Position numbers and translations under genes: made by a program
Notes under the pieces: generated by a model
Database searches by the model: none
The model's input: only the letters and a program-made list of their open reading frames with translations
What the model was told of the DNA's origin: nothing
DNA from: an uncultured Desulfobulbus sp.
GTDB taxonomy: Bacteria > Desulfobacterota > Desulfobulbia > Desulfobulbales > Desulfobulbaceae
Direction: 5' to 3'
NCBI RefSeq assembly: GCF_963664075.1
Contig: NZ_OY760916.1
Location: 3,183,001 to 3,247,000 of the forward strand
Length of the DNA: 64,000 bases
In this document: piece after piece, positions 50,600 through 58,764 of the stretch
Layout of the letters: every line of letters starts with the position of its first letter
Numbering within the stretch: position 1 is the stretch's first letter

Positions 50600-51776
50600 T
50601 GGAGTCATCCTTATGAATGTTTCGGGTCGCCTCACCGCTCAATGCGGCCACGGTGGTTTCCACGGGCAGCCCTTGTTCGTAAATAGTGATGGGGGTTGTA
50701 TCAAACTGCAATCCCATGATCTGCATCTCAGCCTCTTTTGCCTGAATCCTGCCCAACAGTCGCAGGGCAAGACCGCGCAACTCGGGAATAGTGTGATTCA
50801 GCACCGGAAACAAGGAGTAAAACGGGGTGGATTTGCGAATGAGCTCTGGTTTAACCGCTGCAATTTCACACAGGCCCCAAAGAACGCCTTCGCGGGTTCC
50901 TGGATCTCCCATAAAGTTGAACAGATGTCGGGTAAAGGCACCGTAGATATCAGGCCGAGCTGCAATGATTGCACCGATGGTCTCAACCATCCCCCAGGAG
51001 CTCGAAGCAGAATCGGTGCTGGACTCAAACATACGATGCAAGAGATCTGCAACCGCTCCCGGCTCACGGGTTGCAACCCGTCCACAGACCTGGCCGATAA
51101 CCCACGCATGTTGAAAACGGGCCCCGGGGGTCGGGTCGTACAAAAGTCGCTGCAGATAGCGCAGGACCTTGCTGTCATCAAAAAAGAGATCGACCAGGGC
51201 GTTGATGTCGCGCGCCTCCGCAAGCTGTTTCACGATCCTTTTATCTGCCCGTTTTTTCTTGCGTTTAGGATCACGCTCCGGTTCTAGCGCAGGGCTAGCA
51301 AAAGGAGTCGTCACCTCGGCTGGGGCTGAAGCAGCTTGCGATTGGAGTGCGGCTCCTTCACCTAGAGCAGGCTGCTCAGACTGTTTGTTCTCAAACCGCT
51401 CAACCAGTTCGGCCATCTCGCGATGGAGCCGGACAAAATAGAGCACCCCGCGCACGGCGCGACCATCAAGGTTACGCTTAGGGATGACCTGATGGGTAAC
51501 CTCGTCATAGTCCTCTATGATGCCGGTGAGATAGTCATCTTCCGGAATAAGTTCCCAGGCAAGATCCCACTCATCGTTACAGGCAGAGACCAGACATTCC
51601 ACCATGGCGGCACCGATGTTATGACCCGTTGCCTCGCTGACATACACAGCTCCACACTCGCAGGTTCCCTGCGCGAATTCACGCATTCGCCGCTGGGTGG
51701 CCATCGTCGGGCGGCCAACATCCATCCCGCAAAACGGGCACCAGGGCCTGAGCAATTCTTCCGCCTTGCTGCTCAT
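50589..51776 (-). CDS. HEAT-like protein of the DVU0298 type
   Basis: A 395-residue soluble protein. The N-terminus has WCPFCGMDVGRPTMA and TCECGAVYVSEATGHNIG, a likely zinc-binding pair of CxxC-type motifs. A low-complexity linker rich in Ala, Glu and Pro (about 135-170) leads to a helical-repeat region (about 175-350), with TREGVLWGLCEIAAVKPELI. It resembles a family seen in sulfate reducers and annotated after DVU0298 of Desulfovibrio; that link is from memory. It is translationally coupled to both TPR genes around it. Confidence 0.65.
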   Translation of the reverse strand: MSSKAEELLRPWCPFCGMDVGRPTMATQRRMREFAQGTCECGAVYVSEATGHNIGAAMVECLVSACNDEWDLAWELIPEDDYLTGIIEDYDEVTHQVIPKRNLDGRAVRGVLYFVRLHREMAELVERFENKQSEQPALGEGAALQSQAASAPAEVTTPFASPALEPERDPKRKKKRADKRIVKQLAEARDINALVDLFFDDSKVLRYLQRLLYDPTPGARFQHAWVIGQVCGRVATREPGAVADLLHRMFESSTDSASSSWGMVETIGAIIAARPDIYGAFTRHLFNFMGDPGTREGVLWGLCEIAAVKPELIRKSTPFYSLFPVLNHTIPELRGLALRLLGRIQAKEAEMQIMGLQFDTTPITIYEQGLPVETTVAALSGEATRNIHKDDSNGN

Positions 51777-51778
51777 GA

Positions 51779-52411
51779 TCAGGCCAGTTTTTCTTTGAGC
51801 GCATCGGCAAAGCGGGGATCAACGCTGTAGCCAAGCTCTTTCGCTTTTTCCATGTTCCGCAGCGACTCTGAAAAGTCCCCTTTGAAATACAGTGCAACAG
51901 CTAAATTGTTCCGGGCCATGGCCGAATCGGGCTCTAAGGTCACAGCCTGACGGGCTGCATCCACGGCCTTGTCATCTTCTTCCAGCATGGTATGTGCCGA
52001 AGTCAGATTGATCCATGCTGTCAGCAGTTTAGGGTCGACCTGCAGCGCCCGGTTATAACTCTCCACAGCCTGCTCTACCTCACCACGATGCTGACGGATC
52101 AGACCGATATTGACATGGGCTTCAGCCATATCCGGAGAAACCTTCAGGGCTCGCTCATTAAGCTCAAGGGCGCGCTCGCTATCCCCCTGATCAAAAAAGA
52201 TGGCCCCCAGGTTAATCATGGATTCCATGGACTGGTTATCCAACTCAATAGCTTTTTCCAGCTGCGCCACAGCTTCTTCAATACGGCCCACCTGACGATA
52301 AATCAGACCGAGATGATGCCGGGCCATAACATTGTTGGGCTTCTGCTCGACAATTTTTTCAAGCTCTGCGATAACAGCCTGGGTGTCGGCTGTTTTTTTT
52401 GCATCCGTCAT
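51779..52411 (-). CDS. TPR-repeat protein of unknown function
   Basis: From MTDAKKTADTQAVIAELEK it has 210 residues with about five TPR units, such as NVMARHHLGLIYRQVGRIEEA and PDSAMARNNLAVALYFKGDF. AAAGG lies seven bases before the ATG at 52411; the longer frame is not supported. It starts the TPR/DVU0298-like/TPR trio that runs into the riboflavin genes. No enzyme motif is visible. Confidence 0.75.
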   Translation of the reverse strand: MTDAKKTADTQAVIAELEKIVEQKPNNVMARHHLGLIYRQVGRIEEAVAQLEKAIELDNQSMESMINLGAIFFDQGDSERALELNERALKVSPDMAEAHVNIGLIRQHRGEVEQAVESYNRALQVDPKLLTAWINLTSAHTMLEEDDKAVDAARQAVTLEPDSAMARNNLAVALYFKGDFSESLRNMEKAKELGYSVDPRFADALKEKLA

Positions 52412-52712
52412 ATAAAAACCTTTCTCTTTGCTGGTTGAACCCTTTGGGGCGGCTGACCGCATCATCCCAAGGGAATATTAATGGCAACATACAAAGTCAG
52501 AAAACCAGGAGCCCCATTCCTCAACAGATACCGTTGAGAAAGGCGTCTCTTGTTTTCAGATCTTACTGGGCTATGAAGGTGTTCATAGGTTCATTGAGTG
52601 GCATATAGTATAGACATAATTATGGGTGACGCAAGGTAACGACTTTGTGAAAATTAATGGACCTCGCAAAACCTAAATACAGGAAGCCGTCTTGCTGAGG
52701 GACTTAACCAAC
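52412..52712. other. Intergenic region between ribF and the TPR operon
   Basis: About 300 bases with no convincing gene. A weak hairpin (CTCAAC/GTTGAG, about 52517-52535) and no clear promoter were seen. It should hold the end of ribF transcription and the start of the TPR-rib unit. Confidence 0.4.
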
Positions 52713-53696
52713 TCAGAAGCTCGTCGCTTGCTGATAGCTGATCAGTCTTCGTTGTCGCTCCTGGGCCAGGACCTCCTGGGCCACCTGAATATCACGCCTG
52801 ATCTGAGCGGCCAGGGCATCAATGCCGTCAAACGTGATCTCGCCTCGGAGATGACGCAAAAGATTTATTTTAAGCGGACGCCCGTAAATATCTGCGTTAA
52901 ATTCAAAAATATGTGTTTCAGCTACCAGCCCGGTATCACCAAAAGTTGGATTATAGCCAATATTGGAAACGCCGCCATATTGCCGACCATCATAAATAAC
53001 CTGGGTGACATATACACCCCGTTTCGGACAGAGGTCCTCCTCAGAGAGGCTCAGATTCGCCGTGGGAAAGCCTAACAGCTTGCCCCCACGTTGACGCCCC
53101 CATTGGACATCACCGCGAATCTGATAGTATCGACCAAGCAGACGACGGACGTCGCGCATCTTGCCTTGGGCCACCAACGCACGAATTCGGGTGCTCGACA
53201 CCAGGCTTCCCTGTTCATAATGCGCAGGCACAACAAGTACGGAGAATCCCTCTTCCCTACCCTTTTGTTCCAAAAATGCCGTATCTCCTTGTCGCCCCTT
53301 GCCCATGGCATAATCGTACCCTACAACCAGATCACACATACCCAGGCGATCAAGGAGAACCTGATCAACAAATTCTTCTGCGGTCGTTACCGCCACCTCA
53401 GGACTAAAGGGAATAATGACCAATACGTCGATGCCCGCCCGTTCAATTAACTCAATTTTTTGTTCGGTGGTAGAGATAAGGCGAATGCCTTTGGGGCTAA
53501 GCACCTTTAAAGGATGCGGATCAAAGGTGACTGCAATACTGGTACCCTGGTCCTGCCGAGCCCTGGTGACCACATGCTCAAAGAGCTTCTGATGCCCGAG
53601 ATGAACACCATCGAAGTTACCGATAGTGACGTGGGCACGGACGAACGGATGTTTTATTGCGCTGAGATCTCTATATATTTCCATGGAAGTTGCCAT
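52713..53696 (-). CDS. ribF: Bifunctional riboflavin kinase / FAD synthetase
   Basis: Converts riboflavin to FMN and FAD, the latter needed by AprA and Qmo encoded nearby. About 327 residues. The nucleotidyl-transferase half has TIGNFDGVHLGHQKL near residue 27 and VSSTRIRALVAQGKM; the kinase half has GRQRGGKLLGFPTANLSL and GVSNIGYNPTFGD. The start is uncertain: ATG at 53696 or an in-frame ATG at 53684. It is not contiguous with the other rib genes. Confidence 0.95.
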   Translation of the reverse strand: MATSMEIYRDLSAIKHPFVRAHVTIGNFDGVHLGHQKLFEHVVTRARQDQGTSIAVTFDPHPLKVLSPKGIRLISTTEQKIELIERAGIDVLVIIPFSPEVAVTTAEEFVDQVLLDRLGMCDLVVGYDYAMGKGRQGDTAFLEQKGREEGFSVLVVPAHYEQGSLVSSTRIRALVAQGKMRDVRRLLGRYYQIRGDVQWGRQRGGKLLGFPTANLSLSEEDLCPKRGVYVTQVIYDGRQYGGVSNIGYNPTFGDTGLVAETHIFEFNADIYGRPLKINLLRHLRGEITFDGIDALAAQIRRDIQVAQEVLAQERQRRLISYQQATSF

Positions 53697-54184
53697 CACA
53701 GGGGATGGTTCCTCTCGATTCTGAATTCTGAAGGCCTCGTCTCAAGGCTAAAACCTGAATTATCCAGGTAGGTAATCAGCCTCTCACCAAGATCAAACCG
53801 TCATTCTCTGCATGCGCCTGACGAGCGACCATTCTTTAAACATGGAACTGAGTTCAAGTTCCAACTCGCCAGCACGCGCCAACCTTTCAACGCTTGCCAC
53901 GGCTATTCCACCTGATTCCTGTCCAAATTCTATTGGTTTGAGCGTGTTATTCTACATCAGTGGAATTCCATATTTGAACGTGCACGAATCCAGATACAAC
54001 ACAAACAGGGGATCCCGTTACCTTGGAAAACCCCATACGACCATGAAAAGGGGATACTTACCCTAAATCGACTAAACAAGCAAACAGTTCATGTTTGGGC
54101 AATGCTTGACACGCAGCAGAGTCCTTATGCGAAGAGGTTTTCATCACAAAAATCAAATTTGCCGATTCAACACAAAAGAAATTC
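53697..54184. other. Intergenic region between ribF and tRNA-Leu
   Basis: About 490 bases separating divergent units. One minus-strand frame (53793-53900, about 35 codons from a GTG after AGGTGG) reads ASVERLARAGELELELSSM and looks protein-like, perhaps a remnant of a larger gene. Nothing else was supported; a longer plus-strand frame here has no ribosome binding site and low-complexity content. Confidence 0.4.
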
Positions 54185-54213
54185 TTGACACTCCTCATCA
54201 AAACCTGTATATT
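54185..54213 (+). promoter_or_regulatory. Promoter of tRNA-Leu
   Basis: A perfect TTGACA (54185-54190), a 17-base spacer and TATATT (54208-54213), ending 12 bases before the mature tRNA. Confidence 0.88.
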
Positions 54214-54225
54214 TTCCAGCGCAGT

Positions 54226-54312
54226 GCCGAAGTGGCGGAATTGGTAGACGCGCTAGGTTCAGGGTCTAGTTGGGGTTTCCCAGTGGAAGTTCGAGTCTTC
54301 TCTTCGGCACCA
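54226..54312 (+). tRNA. tRNA-Leu (anticodon CAG), integration target
   Basis: An 87-base class II tRNA. Acceptor GCCGAAG/CTTCGGC, D-arm GGCGGAATTGGTAGACGC, anticodon CAG, long variable arm, T-loop GTTCGAGTC and encoded CCA. A P4-type integrase gene begins 207 bases downstream on the same strand, so the tRNA 3' end is the likely attL of the mobile element. Confidence 0.97.
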
Positions 54313-54326
54313 TTTTATTATCCATG

Positions 54327-54383
54327 GACTTCCATGGAAGTCTTTTAACCCCGGAAAATCATTTGGTTTTCCGGGGTTTTTTT
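54327..54383 (+). terminator. Palindrome and terminator after tRNA-Leu
   Basis: A perfect 16-base palindrome (54327-54342) is followed by a 12-bp stem (54347-54358 with 54367-54378) and a run of seven T, a textbook intrinsic terminator for the tRNA transcript. The palindrome could be an integrase or excisionase site. Confidence 0.85.
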
Positions 54384-54519
54384 GTGCCTTTTTGTCCGTA
54401 CCCCTCCATTTTAGCCCGTTTACTTCCGTGATTTTTCCGGGTATAACACCGGGTATATAAGACGTTCCACGAATACCCGCTTTTTCTCCTCTTCCCCCTG
54501 ACAGAGAGGCGATCCCCAC

Positions 54520-55758
54520 ATGCTTACCGCAATAGAAGTTCGCAACGCTAAACCCCAGAAGAAAGCATACAAGCTCACCGACGGTAAAGGCCTTTACCTG
54601 TACATAGCCCCCAGCGGCATGAAAACATGGCGCTACCGCTATACCGTTGCAGGAAAAGAAACTTCCTATGTCATCGGTGAATACCCCACCCTTTCTCTTG
54701 AAGCCGCCCGCAAAGAACGGATGGCACTTCGAGAGAAGGTTAAGGCTGGAATCAACCTTGCCGAAGAACGCCGCCAACAAAAGCAAGCCGTTATCGAGAC
54801 CCAAGAAGAAGCAAAGAAGCTGAAGATCAACAGCTTTGAGACTGTTGCTTGTGAGTGGCACCACCACCGTCAAGCCCGCTGGTCAGCCGGTTACGCCAAA
54901 TCAAACATGAACAAGCTGCGAAACAATGTGTTTCCAGCCATTGGTACCGCACCAGTTGACCAGATAACCCCGCCCATGGTCTTGAAGGTAATTCGAGAGG
55001 TTGAAGCCCGTGGAGCTGGCGAGACTGCAAAAAAATGTCTTGAGATCATGAACGGTGTTTTTCGCTATGCCATCCAAACCGGCTTGGCAACCTACAACCC
55101 GGCGGCCGACATGCGGGGTGTACTCAAAGCCCGCAAGGTGAAGCACCACCCCATGATAAAGCCGGAAGAACTACCAGCTTTCCTGCAGGCCCTCACAAAA
55201 TCTGACGTACACACCACCACCAAGCTTGCTTTACAATTCACCATCCTGACCGCCGCCAGATCCGGCGAGGTACGCGGGGCCACTTGGCTTGAAGTTGACC
55301 TTGAGAAAAAGCTGTGGATCATCCCCGCCGAGCGCATGAAGATGAAAGCGCCTCACGCTGTTCCCCTCTCCAAGCAGGCCATAGCTATTCTAAACCGGCT
55401 CAAAGTTCTGCATGGCAATCAGCCACTACTTTTTCCCGGCATTCACTACCCGGATAAGCCCCTCAGCGAAAACACCATGCTCTTTGCCCTGTACCGCATA
55501 GGCTACCACTCAAAGGCAACCGTGCACGGCTTCCGGGCGCTGTTCAGTACCATAGCCAATGAATCAGGCTGGGACCCGGACGCAATCGAACGCCAACTTG
55601 CCCACAAAGAGAAGAACGCCATCAGGGCCGCCTATCACCGAAGTGAGTACATCCAGGAGCGAACAGAAATGATGCAATGGTGGGCCGACCACCTGCACCA
55701 CTTGGAACACGGTGCGGATATTGTGCCAATAGGAAGAAAAGCAGTAGCCGGAGAATAA
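54520..55758 (+). CDS. int: P4-type tyrosine integrase
   Basis: Site-specific recombinase of 412 residues that integrates mobile elements at tRNA genes. The N-terminal DUF4102-like domain (LTDGKGLYLYIAPSGMKTWRYRY) is followed by the SAM-like and catalytic domains. Catalytic residues fit Arg247 (AARSGEVRG), Lys near 273-275, His336 and Arg339 (HGFR), His362 (LAHKEK) and Tyr372 (AAYHRSEY). GAGAGG lies before the ATG. It points away from the tRNA, the standard layout. Confidence 0.95.
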   Translation: MLTAIEVRNAKPQKKAYKLTDGKGLYLYIAPSGMKTWRYRYTVAGKETSYVIGEYPTLSLEAARKERMALREKVKAGINLAEERRQQKQAVIETQEEAKKLKINSFETVACEWHHHRQARWSAGYAKSNMNKLRNNVFPAIGTAPVDQITPPMVLKVIREVEARGAGETAKKCLEIMNGVFRYAIQTGLATYNPAADMRGVLKARKVKHHPMIKPEELPAFLQALTKSDVHTTTKLALQFTILTAARSGEVRGATWLEVDLEKKLWIIPAERMKMKAPHAVPLSKQAIAILNRLKVLHGNQPLLFPGIHYPDKPLSENTMLFALYRIGYHSKATVHGFRALFSTIANESGWDPDAIERQLAHKEKNAIRAAYHRSEYIQERTEMMQWWADHLHHLEHGADIVPIGRKAVAGE

Positions 55759-55878
55759 GACTGGCACCGGGAATACAGGCACGGATAGGCGAGGACTGAT
55801 CATTTTCGCTGAAAACCGCTTCCTCTGGCGGCTTCCGTGTTTGTTCTCACAGAGGATCATTTGAAAATTGAGGATCAA

Positions 55879-56652
55879 ATGGAACAATGGTTAAGCACGG
55901 ATGAACTCTTACAAAAGCAAATATTCTCCGAAACCAACCTTATTTACCTCGTAAAAACTGGTTATTTAACGGCTTACGACAAAGAAAATTTTACCCCTTT
56001 CGACTGGACCAACCTTGAAAAACAATTCAGAGACCTGGGTGAGGCCTTAAAAAAAATTCACAAAGAGCCCTCATGGATATTAGGAAGGGGGCGAATATCC
56101 CTGGGAGGTAACCACAAAGGCCCACCACCCCCAGACATCGAGGGAAAGATACCTTTTAAAACCCTCTTGAGAATGGCCACCGTAAAAAGCCCATTCAATA
56201 TATCATGGGAACAATACACTGAAATTAAGGAAGGATGGTCAAGCACACAAATTCAAGAATGCTTACAAGACGCCATTTTTATAGAATCGGACATCGAGAC
56301 CTTAACCAAAGAGACCAATACAAACGGCCATACTATCCAAGCCCAACAGCATGTTGAAGATATTGGCGACTCAGAACGATTGACCTTAATCAAAATTATA
56401 ACCCTACTGTCACACATCCTCGCCCTTGAGTGGAAAGGCGACCCAGACTGTGACATTTTAAGCAAAAAAGGCCCACTCAAAATTAACCCGGAAAAGCTCG
56501 CAAAGATTTTAAAGGAAAGGTCTTTGGAATTATTCCCAGAATCAAAAGACCCCTCTCATCGGCTAGGAAAAACTAAACTCAGAGAGATCCTTAAAGCTGC
56601 AGAGGAAAAGCTAGAGCCAGATACCACCGCCTTTCTATCTACCCAGGAATAA
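55879..56652 (+). CDS. Hypothetical protein of the mobile element
   Basis: From the ATG at 55879, with GAGG five bases upstream, it has 257 residues. A longer frame starts at a GTG at 55837 but lacks support. The N-terminal third (MEQWLSTDELLQ) may be a small helical region. The C-terminal part (GPLKINPEKLAKILKERSLELF and LGKTKLREILKAAEEKL) is basic and helical and could bind DNA. No family was recognised. Its stop codon merges with the 34-bp palindrome. Confidence 0.7.
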   Translation: MEQWLSTDELLQKQIFSETNLIYLVKTGYLTAYDKENFTPFDWTNLEKQFRDLGEALKKIHKEPSWILGRGRISLGGNHKGPPPPDIEGKIPFKTLLRMATVKSPFNISWEQYTEIKEGWSSTQIQECLQDAIFIESDIETLTKETNTNGHTIQAQQHVEDIGDSERLTLIKIITLLSHILALEWKGDPDCDILSKKGPLKINPEKLAKILKERSLELFPESKDPSHRLGKTKLREILKAAEEKLEPDTTAFLSTQE

Positions 56653-56697
56653 CCTGGAACTTTCCACGTGGAAAGTTCCAGGTTCCACGTGGAAAGT
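56651..56697. repeat. 34-bp perfect palindrome plus a partial second copy
   Basis: Bases 56651-56684 form a perfect palindrome with 17-base arms, centred on CCACGTGG. A second TTCCACGTGGAA block starts at 56683, 21 bases after the first. There is no T-run, so an operator for a dimeric regulator of the downstream alpA gene is more likely than a terminator. Confidence 0.85.
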
Positions 56698-56716
56698 TAA
56701 ATTCTCCATTTGTTCG

Positions 56717-56778
56717 TACAGTCCTCACAAATCCAAAACGCTCCGCTCAATTGTGGAGCAGAAGTCAGGAGGACTGTA
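56717..56778 (+). promoter_or_regulatory. Inverted repeat that can hide the alpA ribosome binding site
   Basis: TACAGTCCTC (56717-56726) and GAGGACTGTA (56769-56778) are perfect 10-base complements. The right arm covers most of the AGGAGG Shine-Dalgarno (56767-56772) two bases before the ATG at 56780. An inner GCTCC/GGAGC pair (56740-56744 and 56755-56759) would stabilise the fold. This suggests translational control. Confidence 0.6.
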
Positions 56779-56893
56779 TATGCACGAAGATCGTATTTTT
56801 AATGAACTTCCCAAAGAACTAAAACAGCAATTCCCCCAAACCACACCCGACCGACTATTGAGGCTCACGCAGGTTGAGTCAATTGTTGGATAC

Positions 56894-56901
56894 AAAAAAT
56901 C
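56894..56901. repeat. Target-site duplication, left copy (AAAAAATC)
   Basis: Eight bases directly before the insertion-sequence left end, repeated at 58265-58272. An exact duplication points to a recent, unrearranged insertion. Confidence 0.93.
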
Positions 56902-56933
56902 CTGATTATTTCGAATTTAGGGGAGGGGATGCT

Positions 56934-56961
56934 TTGACATAAACAACCATTTGATTATTAT
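56934..56961 (+). promoter_or_regulatory. Transposase promoter inside the insertion sequence
   Basis: A perfect TTGACA (56934-56939), 16-base spacer and TATTAT (56956-56961) 54 bases before the transposase ATG. It points toward the downstream element genes and might also drive them. Confidence 0.7.
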
Positions 56962-57015
56962 GGGAAAATTTGATTTCCACGTCAAAACCACCCTGATAAC
57001 CTATGGTACGTATAG

Positions 57016-58260
57016 ATGGCCAAAACATCCCCAAGAAACAACCGTACAATATGTACACCCTTTTGCAATAAAACCTATGTCGATACTGTAGAGTGCCCTC
57101 AGAAATTTCGTGCTCAATTAGATGATATGATAGCCAGATGTCCGGAAATTTTTCCGCTTGAGATCCAGCATGGCTATCGGATGAAAGACAGTTACGTCTC
57201 AATAAGGCTCAACATCCGGATACGACGGATAGAAGTGGAAAATACGAATTTTACCATACGTCCATCATTTGTGATGCCCTATCAAACAGCATTCACCAAA
57301 GATATTGACAACGCCCTGTTTCTACGAAAATTTGATATACCGTTTTGGGCACTTGCACATGTTTTCGGCAGAAATGCATCGTTTTGGTATCGGCTTGAAA
57401 GCCACTTGGGACGATTCAGTATCGTCGGGACTACCATTAAGGAACCGGCCAAACTGCCGGCGCATCTCGTTGCCGACGAAAAGCACACGAAAATACGGGG
57501 CAAAAAGTGCTATATCCCAACAACTGTGGCTGAAGGCTGTATACTCGGTGTCGCCGTTACCGAAAAGGCAGACAATGCCGACCTTGAGCGAGGCTACAGC
57601 ACCTTCAAGCAAGAGGCTCTGGATCTAAAACCGAAGTACTCCCCAAAGACTGTGAATACAGACGGCTGGGCAGCAACCAAAAATGCATTTGGCAACCTTT
57701 TTCCATCGATATGCATCTTGTCCTGTTTTCTGCATATTTACATTAAGATACGCGACAGATCCAAGAAAAAACACAGGGAGCTATTCATCGAGGTGGCAAC
57801 AGCGCTTTGGGAATGTTTTCAAGCCCCCACAAGGCGTTCATTTTCCCAAAAAATCAGAAGACTTGTGGAAGCAGCACAATACGAATCGTATCCTGATGTG
57901 ATTCTAGCCCCTTTGAAAAAGATCAAGAGCAATATCGTTGATTATTCAATGACATACAAGCACAAGGGAAGTCACAGAACAAGCAACATGCTTGACCGGT
58001 TAATGCAGGGAATGGACCGCCACATGTACAATACGAGATATTTCCACGGTTCCCTGGAAGCAGCAGAGCAAAATATTCGGGGCTGGGCGCACATCAAAAA
58101 TTTTGCTCCGCAAAACCCGAAAACGGTGAAACAACATGCTGGATTGAAAAGTCCATCCGAACAGTTGAATGGCCGTCGATATCACGATTGCTGGCTACAG
58201 AACCTTTTGATTTCCTCCTCTCTTGGAGGATTTCGAGGGGCTCCCCTAAATCCGAAATAA
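57016..58260 (+). CDS. Transposase (DDE type, unassigned family)
   Basis: A 414-residue protein filling the insertion sequence; the stop codon lies inside the right terminal repeat. The N-terminal third is basic with a Cys pair. Likely catalytic acids are Asp in LVADEKHTKIRGKK (about residue 158), Asp in TVNTDGWAATK (about 218) and a Glu in GSLEAAEQNIRGW (about 350). The GKK-YIPTTVAEGCILGVAV stretch resembles RNase H-like transposase cores. The family cannot be named from sequence alone. Confidence 0.85.
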   Translation: MAKTSPRNNRTICTPFCNKTYVDTVECPQKFRAQLDDMIARCPEIFPLEIQHGYRMKDSYVSIRLNIRIRRIEVENTNFTIRPSFVMPYQTAFTKDIDNALFLRKFDIPFWALAHVFGRNASFWYRLESHLGRFSIVGTTIKEPAKLPAHLVADEKHTKIRGKKCYIPTTVAEGCILGVAVTEKADNADLERGYSTFKQEALDLKPKYSPKTVNTDGWAATKNAFGNLFPSICILSCFLHIYIKIRDRSKKKHRELFIEVATALWECFQAPTRRSFSQKIRRLVEAAQYESYPDVILAPLKKIKSNIVDYSMTYKHKGSHRTSNMLDRLMQGMDRHMYNTRYFHGSLEAAEQNIRGWAHIKNFAPQNPKTVKQHAGLKSPSEQLNGRRYHDCWLQNLLISSSLGGFRGAPLNPK

Positions 58261-58264
58261 TCAG

Positions 58265-58272
58265 AAAAAATC
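58265..58272. repeat. Target-site duplication, right copy (AAAAAATC)
   Basis: Second copy of the 8-base direct repeat flanking the insertion sequence. Deleting one copy and the element restores the alpA-like frame exactly. Confidence 0.93.
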
Positions 58273-58413
58273 TAAACTGTACGCACTTATCAGTGAAGGC
58301 CGATTCCCCAAGCCGGTCAAACTATCTCCCCGATCTGCTCGCTGGAAAGCAAGCGCCGTTTATGCCTGGATTGAAAGCCTCCCTACCACCGACGTTTCCG
58401 AAGGGGCAGCAGC

Positions 58414-58764
58414 ATGAAAGACTTGTGTGCATCAATCCAACGCCACCACGGACAGGCTGATTTTGCCCCGATAACCCGTGTCGATCTCCTCACCCTGGGA
58501 AAGACTCTCGCCATTAACGGCGAGGACCCGTCACCATCAATACCTTGCCATGAAATTGTAACGCAGTTATTCCCCAGATCAGCACACAACATAACAGCCA
58601 TGTGCGGTAAGGAGTTACAAAACGGCAACCTACGCCTTGTTTACCTTCTCCCCGACAATAGGCATATCCTTGCAACCATCACCCCTCCATACACTGTTTT
58701 TTGGGCCACCGACAACGCAACAGATCAAGCCACCTATGGCAATGGTGAGGGGCAGGAAGGTTAA
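58414..58764 (+). CDS. Hypothetical protein before the primase
   Basis: A 116-residue protein. Its ATG overlaps the alpA stop by four bases, and its stop overlaps the primase ATG by one base, so it belongs to the replication operon. No motif was recognised: it has scattered Cys and His residues (LCASIQRHHG, MCGKELQ) but no clear metal-binding pattern, and a Gly- and Gln-rich tail. A replication accessory role is only suggested by position. Confidence 0.7.
   Translation: MKDLCASIQRHHGQADFAPITRVDLLTLGKTLAINGEDPSPSIPCHEIVTQLFPRSAHNITAMCGKELQNGNLRLVYLLPDNRHILATITPPYTVFWATDNATDQATYGNGEGQEG

Larger units (their letters stand above)
56902..58264. mobile_element. Insertion sequence, 1363 bp, family not assigned
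   Basis: Terminal inverted repeats start CTGATTATTTCG at both ends. The left end (56902-56925) and the reverse complement of the right end agree over 24 bases with one mismatch. An exact 8-base direct repeat flanks it. It carries one transposase gene with its own promoter. An 8-bp duplication occurs in several families (for example IS1595, IS6, IS66), but the terminal sequence matches none I know; it may belong to an unclassified group. Confidence 0.93.
56780..58417 (+). pseudogene. alpA: AlpA-like regulator interrupted by an insertion sequence
   Basis: Removing the insertion sequence and one copy of the 8-base duplication joins 56780-56901 to 58273-58417 in frame. The result is an 88-residue protein with RLLRLTQVESIVGYKKS then KLYALISEGRFPKPVKLS and a late RWKASAVYAWIES, the pattern of AlpA/Xis-type winged-helix regulators of P4-like elements. 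AGGAGG precedes the ATG. As it stands the 5' part reads only 41 codons before a stop inside the element. The restored stop overlaps the next ATG by four bases, so it once was coupled to the downstream operon. Confidence 0.85.

Noticed and set aside
53812-54066. 84-codon plus-strand ORF
   Set aside because: No ribosome binding site, Ser- and Asn-rich content without domain pattern, and it lies opposite a better-looking minus-strand fragment.
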